A stretch of 64,000 bases of DNA. Source: Dichotomocladium elegans. Lineage: Eukaryota; Mucoromycota; Mucoromycetes; Mucorales; Lichtheimiaceae. Location: the NCBI GenBank assembly GCA_025716815.1, contig JAIXMN010000017.1:372001-436000 (forward strand), written 5' to 3'. The position numbers and the translations under genes are program-made. This document shows positions 59,413 to 64,000 of this stretch, piece after piece (within the stretch, counting starts at the first letter, position 1; every line of letters starts with the position of its first letter). A model generated the notes under the pieces. That model made no database searches and had not been told where the DNA came from. It saw nothing but the letters and a program-made list of their open reading frames with translations.

Positions 59413-60330
59413 CTATTGCCTTTTACTTTGCTCTTGACAACTGACCAAACTGCTCGATAGGATTGAGTTCAAGGCGAGTATGGGGGGAAGACTAGTACAT
59501 CGATATCTTCGAGACTCCATGTATTTAGTGATATCCTCAGCCTTATGGATATACACATTACCCATTACCAAATAACGGCCCTTCGTACGTTCATATTTAC
59601 CCATCTCGTCCATTGTACCTTTAAGGAAGATGAGATAATGACCAGTTACAGTTCCTCTGCTCGCAACTTCAGATTGTCCTGTCCTCTTTCTTTTCCTGGT
59701 TGATGCCTGTGGGAGTCTCAAGCTACGTTTAATGATGCCTGATGCTGAAATTGCTTCCAAGATTGTGGTTGCCTTTGCTCTTGTGACCACGACACGAGTT
59801 AATTTCTTGGGCCATGCCATGCTGCGTTTTGTATTAATACAGAATCCCAAACTCATCAAGAAAAACACAGTTTTTTTTTCTAAAGTCAATGTCGGTCCTG
59901 TCCCATCTGCGCACGCAGTCAAAGCGGCTCTTGGATCTTCGCAGCACTGTTCCTGTCTACAGGCCGAAACCGGGCCGTTTTCAACGATAGGTTGCATTCG
60001 TTTTTCATAAATCGATGGTGCGTCGTTCTAGATAATTTTGAGACCCTCAAGACTTTGAAGCAGCTGCTCCATCAGCTGCTCTAGGATAATGGATGGTTTC
60101 TCATCAACGCATTCTGAAATAACGCTCTTATGCTCTTCATTCAAATTACCGCAACGGCCCCTCGCGTTAGATTTCTTAAGATGCTGGCAGGGTCTTTCTC
60201 GTACTGCAATGCCCACCGCTGGGCTAAACAAACATGGATTCCTAGTAGCTGATGCACTCAAGGTCTTCTCAAACATTCGCATGAAAAATCTGACCTGGTC
60301 TTGGGTCAATGTACGCTGGGTAACTGCGCT
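59413..60330 (-). pseudogene. Tc1/IS630-like transposase, copy 3, frameshifted
   Basis: N-terminal frame: RFFMRMFEKTLSASATRNPC, GIAVRERPCQHLKKS, LNEEHKSVISECVDEKPSII, LEQLMEQLLQSLEGLKII. After a shift: QPIVENGPVSACRQE, then a DDE region with VFFLMSLGFCINTKRSMAW (the Asp-Glu of the family DESGF has been lost by a shift), VASRGTVTGHYLIFLKGTMD, GRYLVMGNVYIHKAEDITKY (Gly replaces the catalytic Asp of MDN) and a shifted LNPIEQFW. It is non-functional. Confidence 0.8.
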
Positions 60331-60404
60331 TCATCCCCGCTTTTTCCATCCGAATGTCTGTATCCTTTTGCTTGGGAATGGGTGTGTGGTAGGGAGCTCA
60401 GAGT

Positions 60405-60745
60405 AATCTTTGCAAGATATGCTACGCAGATATTCAGTGCGAGAACAAACAGATTGCAGAGAGCACATTTCTTCATCAACCACGTAACCCATAGGTTCAG
60501 GGCAGCCAAGCTCATCAACGACGTGACCTTGGCCATCTTTGTAAAAAAAATGGATTGCTCATTTCAGAATGTAAAAGTGTATAAAAGAGATGAATTTGCC
60601 AAGCTTTTTTGGTGCGACATCTTTCCGTGTATGCATAAAGACTTCTGGGCTACATGCGATTTTATTTATGTGATCCTGCGTCTTCAGAACTGGCAGGGTG
60701 CGGCTTTGATTTTGGAAAACAGTGTATGTCTATCAGGAATTTAGT
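60405..60745 (+). pseudogene. Divergent ORF of the transposon, copy 3
   Basis: Starts as LCKICYADI.CENKQIAES, has a 2-bp deletion, then HRFRAAKLINDVTLAIFVK, an A-homopolymer frameshift, and KRDEFAKLFWCDIFPCMHKD followed by FWATCDFIYVILRLQNWQGA and ALILEN. This copy has the longest preserved second half. No domain recognised. Confidence 0.6.
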
Positions 60746-60758
60746 AGGGTTGCGATAC

Positions 60759-60778
60759 CTACCAGTGGTTACACCGAG
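60759..60778. repeat. Terminal inverted repeat-like end of transposon copy 3
   Basis: CTACCAGTGGTTACACCGAG, near-identical to CTACAGTGGTTACCGTAG at the opposite element end of copy 1. It lies beyond the divergent ORF, so the second ORF is inside the element. Confidence 0.55.
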
Positions 60779-61301
60779 TGATCAGCAGAAAATGGTCAAT
60801 AAATATTATCGTACGTGAAGGAGAAAAACTGTTATGGGCACCGGCGATGTATACAAAGTAGATAATTTGCCATGTGGATTTAAGTGACACACAGTAGACG
60901 GTGATTGCATCCAGACCTTTGGGCTTCGTCTATTACTTCCGATGACTATGCTCATTCGTCTTGGACCGTTGATGATTCTTCTCCCACGTCTTTAGCCTAA
61001 ACGAATCCTTTCTTTTGTTGTTTATTTCTTTCTGTTCCTCTGCACCTTTCTCTAATTTGGTTTGAACGCACAACGACATTTTGTCTCACACCCCGTACTT
61101 TCTTCTACGACCTAGGTAGCTACCACAATCAGCATCTATACAGTCCAGGCAACACGAGACGATTTTTATCGGAGGACCTTTTTTCCGCCACACCCGCTGT
61201 TATTAAAGCGAATATATAAAATATGCAGGCATATATGATTCTTGTTCTAAACATGAAATATGTAAATAATGTATATGTGTTGTATCGCCTATAAAATGTG
61301 C
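60779..61301. other. Intergenic region
   Basis: AT-rich sequence between transposon copy 3 and the 3' end of the HET-like gene. No gene seen. Confidence 0.5.
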
Positions 61302-62927
61302 TTAATAGACGTTAGAAAATGACAAGATGCGGTCAATAGCATCAGATGTCACATGTTTCTCGTAAGGGAATTTCAGCTGCCCATAGACATCTTGCATTCT
61401 CTTTGCTTCACCGAGATTGACATTGCTCGGCACATGCACATCTGGGTATTTTTCCTGGAGTTTCTTTGAAAAGATCTTCCAGACTTTGTTGGGGTCTTCA
61501 AAACGTGGTAGATCAATATCCAAGATACCGAGGACGCCATAGACGTAGTCGACCGGGAAGAGCGCTACTCGCTGTGAGGTTCCAAATGAGTTGAGCATGG
61601 TCATGGCTCTCAGACGCTCTTGTTCGTCGTCCATTGTATTGTAGTCCGGAGAATATCCGACGGTGATTGCGAGCTCAAGGACCATCCTATAGTCACTGTA
61701 GATACGCGCCAGTACAGGGTCTTTTTGGAGATAAATGTCAAGGATTTGGTTTGGTGAAAGTACCCTTTGATCTGTGTCTATTTCGATTGCCATTGGTTGG
61801 GCTGCGCGAATGTCGTAGGCCTTCTCCATGACTTTTGAAAAGGCTCTGAGGATGGGTAGCCACATTGTGAAATCACAGGAGCCACTCCCTGGAGGGGTCA
61901 CAGCCTTGGAATGAGGAAGGGCAAACTCCTGGAGGGTCCAGACCCGACTGGTCCAACGACAATCGAGGAAGTCGGCGAAAATGTTTCGCGCCTGGGCAAG
62001 CTTCTCGGACTTGAACGAACGAAGCGTCAATAGGCATGTCTCGGCAGAAGAGCGAAAATTCCAAGGTTGGTATTTTTTGCTGCTAAAGAACTGCTCCGCA
62101 AACTCGATCTTCTCGTCAAGAGAAAGAGGCATTAATGCATCGAAAAAGTTTGCCGCATTCGACCCTTTAACATGGTAGCTTCTCCAGTCGTCCAGCTGCT
62201 CGTTTACACCCCTTTCCAGGTGACCAGATGGCCAATTTAGCAGATCCTTCAGAAGCTGCGACCATTTGGCGGGGACAACCACTCCGTTATCAGTATACGT
62301 TTTGCAGATGGCATCAATGTATCCGCGCGCAGCCTCCTCAAGATATTGTTCTGACAAGGTGGCAGCATTGGAGAGAGGCTTTGAAACTTCATCTTGCCCC
62401 ACTTGGTACGGGCCGTCAATCAGGGTATAGCAGCTAGTACAGTGTTTGTAAATGTCGCCCATAATAACCAGTGGTGTGTCGGACCGCGCACAGAAAACGT
62501 CGATCCACCAGTACGAAATGTATTGTATCTGCAGCAGACTGGTCATCTCCTGGGGTTTACTGGGATGCACTCTAACGTTAAGCGGGGCACCTGTGTCACC
62601 ATCGATCACACCTGTATCGTTCCATTCAATCCACTCTTCCTTAGGTCCCCACACATGGGAGAGAGAGTGCCATCCCCATCGTTCGACGTCCTCCGAAATC
62701 CTAGGGTCGAAGGCGGGTGTTACCACAGTTAAAGATTTGATTTCTTTCCTGTGTTCATCAATTTGGGTTTCTCCACGTTCGACTTTTATGAGACGGAATT
62801 TGGAGTTTCTGAGTAGGGCCCGGATCTGCTTTTTATCGGCATTACGGTGCTTATCAAACAGAGCTTCACAGCCAACATAGTTCTGGCCTAGGTCAAACGC
62901 TGGAGGAGGAACATTGAACAGCGCCAT
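61302..62927 (-). CDS. HET-domain-like protein (heterokaryon incompatibility family)
   Basis: Intronless 541-residue frame from ATG at 62927 (MALFNVPPPAFDLGQNYVGC); the longer open frame starts only at GTG. The three HET-domain landmarks appear in order: HSLSHVWGPKEEWIEW (family LSYVWG), residues ~87-102; ISYWWIDVFCARSD followed by MGDIYKHCTSCYTLIDG (family YLWIDALCIDQ...M..IY..A), ~137-171; and WTSRVWTLQEFALPHSKA (family RAWTLQE), ~350. In filamentous Ascomycota, HET proteins trigger incompatibility cell death after fusion of unlike hyphae. The C-terminal ~200 residues are helical with no partner domain recognised. Function in this lineage is unknown; it could be a HET-like protein with a different role. 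Confidence 0.75.
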   Translation of the reverse strand: MALFNVPPPAFDLGQNYVGCEALFDKHRNADKKQIRALLRNSKFRLIKVERGETQIDEHRKEIKSLTVVTPAFDPRISEDVERWGWHSLSHVWGPKEEWIEWNDTGVIDGDTGAPLNVRVHPSKPQEMTSLLQIQYISYWWIDVFCARSDTPLVIMGDIYKHCTSCYTLIDGPYQVGQDEVSKPLSNAATLSEQYLEEAARGYIDAICKTYTDNGVVVPAKWSQLLKDLLNWPSGHLERGVNEQLDDWRSYHVKGSNAANFFDALMPLSLDEKIEFAEQFFSSKKYQPWNFRSSAETCLLTLRSFKSEKLAQARNIFADFLDCRWTSRVWTLQEFALPHSKAVTPPGSGSCDFTMWLPILRAFSKVMEKAYDIRAAQPMAIEIDTDQRVLSPNQILDIYLQKDPVLARIYSDYRMVLELAITVGYSPDYNTMDDEQERLRAMTMLNSFGTSQRVALFPVDYVYGVLGILDIDLPRFEDPNKVWKIFSKKLQEKYPDVHVPSNVNLGEAKRMQDVYGQLKFPYEKHVTSDAIDRILSFSNVY

Positions 62928-64000
62928 TACGAATAAGAAGAGAAAAGAGATGAAGAAAAAGCCAAGAAACAGGCGTGCCACATGTAGATCGAATTATGAA
63001 TTAGCAGCAGCCGCGGATGTGTAAAGTATTGATCTCCACGTCCCAAATAATGAAGTGCATCATACTACATGACGAATGTTTGCAATCCAAACAATGCCCA
63101 ACATATAATTTTACTGAATAGCTGATGATGCAGCAAGGTTAAGAACCTTGGTATTAACTCTGTTCACTGAGAAACCGTTCGATATGTTAATTATTGTCGG
63201 CTCGTCTTTATGACACATTGTGACACCATCCATTTCAAGAATACCCGAGTTATAGGTACATGAAGAATGTGGCACGACCGAACACAAGGTATCAAAGATG
63301 GAATACCCTTTATCAATGTGAAGTAAAATTGCATACAAAGTAGCTCATATGAAGACATTACCTGTATTCCTGCGGCGAGGCCCATAAAAAATGCACCGCA
63401 TGCAGATTACCGGAACAGATGCCGTTAGCAAAATGGATTAACCCGCAGAGCGCCCTGTGGGCATGATTTAGCCGTTGAATGCACCTCAATGTTTTTGCAT
63501 CTAGAACAGCAGCTGATGCGGCTCGGCTACCGCTCAACCAATGGAAAGAGGACATTGACTGGATTGCTGCGATATAGTAAATGTCGGTTTGCACCACGCA
63601 GAGTTGTTCGAGTACTTATGAAGAGCGTCTGATGTACAGCGTGGAGGAAGCGCGAAGATGACGAGAAGAAAATGATGATTGTAATAATACAACAAGAAAA
63701 TGATAGGCCATCTTTATTTTTTATACACTAGTAGCTAGAGGTATATACCCTGGATCGTCGTACAGTGAAGTGAATGTAGTACACAATCTCGTCGCCGGGA
63801 GATGCGGTCTCGTCCATGATCATGATTATTATAGTGTCTTGGTCTTTGGTCAATAGGTGACCCGTCACTATAGCTACACCACTGGGATACTAGCTGCAGT
63901 CGACGCCGCAAAGGTCACGCTGGAATCAAGAAACACCCGTAACCGTATAAACAAAATCGCCGGGCACAGCCCTGCATAATGAAGGGCTGAGAAAAAAAAA
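62928..64000. other. Region with two weak exon-like frames
   Basis: Reverse frames at 63555-63358 (MSSFHWLSGSRAASAAVLDA, then HRALCGLIHFANGICSG) and 63338-63111 (YAILLHIDKGYSIFDTLC, then INISNGFSVNRVNTKVL) have protein-like composition. The first ends close to a GTAATG donor, so they may be exons of one small gene, but no domain or certain acceptor was found. The window ends in a poly(A) run. Confidence 0.3.

Larger units (their letters stand above)
59413..60778 (-). mobile_element. Tc1/IS630-like DNA transposon, copy 3
   Basis: Most complete copy: transposase on the - strand (60309-59413, broken), divergent unknown ORF on the + strand (60405-60745), and a terminal repeat-like sequence at 60759-60778 (CTACCAGTGGTTACACCGAG). 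The left end is missing or truncated just past the transposase codons for LNPIEQF-like residues. Confidence 0.8.

Noticed and set aside
62928..62981. Longer N-terminus of the HET-like protein with a hydrophobic segment
   Set aside because: It would require a GTG start; the ATG at 62927 is the first proper initiator, so a membrane anchor is not claimed.

Overview
The window is nuclear DNA of an early-diverging filamentous fungus, most likely Mucoromycota and probably Mucorales. Many genes carry short GT-AG introns (about 50-130 bp). The gene set fits: a myosin-motor chitin synthase, a QDE-1-type RNA-dependent RNA polymerase, an Lsb1/Pin3-like SH3 protein, Cox5, Bud23 and a fungal GT49-like enzyme. 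No virus, plasmid, CRISPR array or rRNA was seen. Most genes below were rebuilt by joining exons at splice sites that keep the frame; where exon sums are given they divide by three.

Layout. 0.8-3.4 kb: aminopeptidase P (+). 3.5-7.2 kb: RNAi-type RdRP (-), with a small unknown two-exon gene just upstream on the same strand (7.36-7.75 kb). 8.3-10.1 kb: wrecked transposons. 10.1-13.6 kb: no convincing intact gene, one exon-like membrane-protein remnant. 13.7-14.8 kb: polyol dehydrogenase (-). 15.1-18.3 kb: Trm4/NSUN2 RNA m5C methyltransferase (-). 18.6-22.8 kb: small unknown ORF (-), a single-domain WWE protein (+), a Swi3/Rsc8-type remodeler subunit (-) and a polyQ protein (+). 23.4-24.9 kb: Cox5 and a UQCC2/Cbp6-like complex III assembly factor (both -). 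25.4-26.8 kb: F-box protein with a PP2-like domain (+). 27.0-32.5 kb: myosin-chitin synthase (-). 32.8-34.8 kb: divergent pair BUD23 (-) and mitochondrial uS13 (+). 37.1-38.4 kb: AIG1/FAR-17a-like membrane protein (+). 38.7-44.7 kb: ABCC-type transporter (-) whose nucleotide-binding motifs are largely gone although the splicing frame is kept. 44.7-47.7 kb: transposon debris. 47.7-49.1 kb: GT49-like glycosyltransferase (-), divergent from an F-box/LRR gene (+, 49.7-51.6 kb). 51.7-53.3 kb: unknown 522-residue protein (-). 53.6-57.0 kb: SCYL2/Scy1-like pseudokinase (-), divergent from the Lsb1/Pin3-like gene (+, 57.6-58.9 kb). 59.4-60.8 kb: third transposon copy. 61.3-62.9 kb: a HET-domain-like protein (-).

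Main points for a second look: (1) an ABCC transporter that appears to have lost Walker A in both NBDs, and the signature of NBD1, by in-frame changes; (2) three copies of one Tc1/IS630-like transposon family sharing a second, divergently transcribed ORF of unknown function; (3) six GC-AG introns, all starting GCAAGT, in four genes; (4) a HET-like protein and a lone WWE domain in this lineage; (5) an F-box/PP2-like fusion. No operon-like pathway cluster is visible. Several neighbours share short divergent promoters with related roles: BUD23 with uS13m (ribosomes), SCYL2-like with Lsb-like (vesicle traffic and actin).
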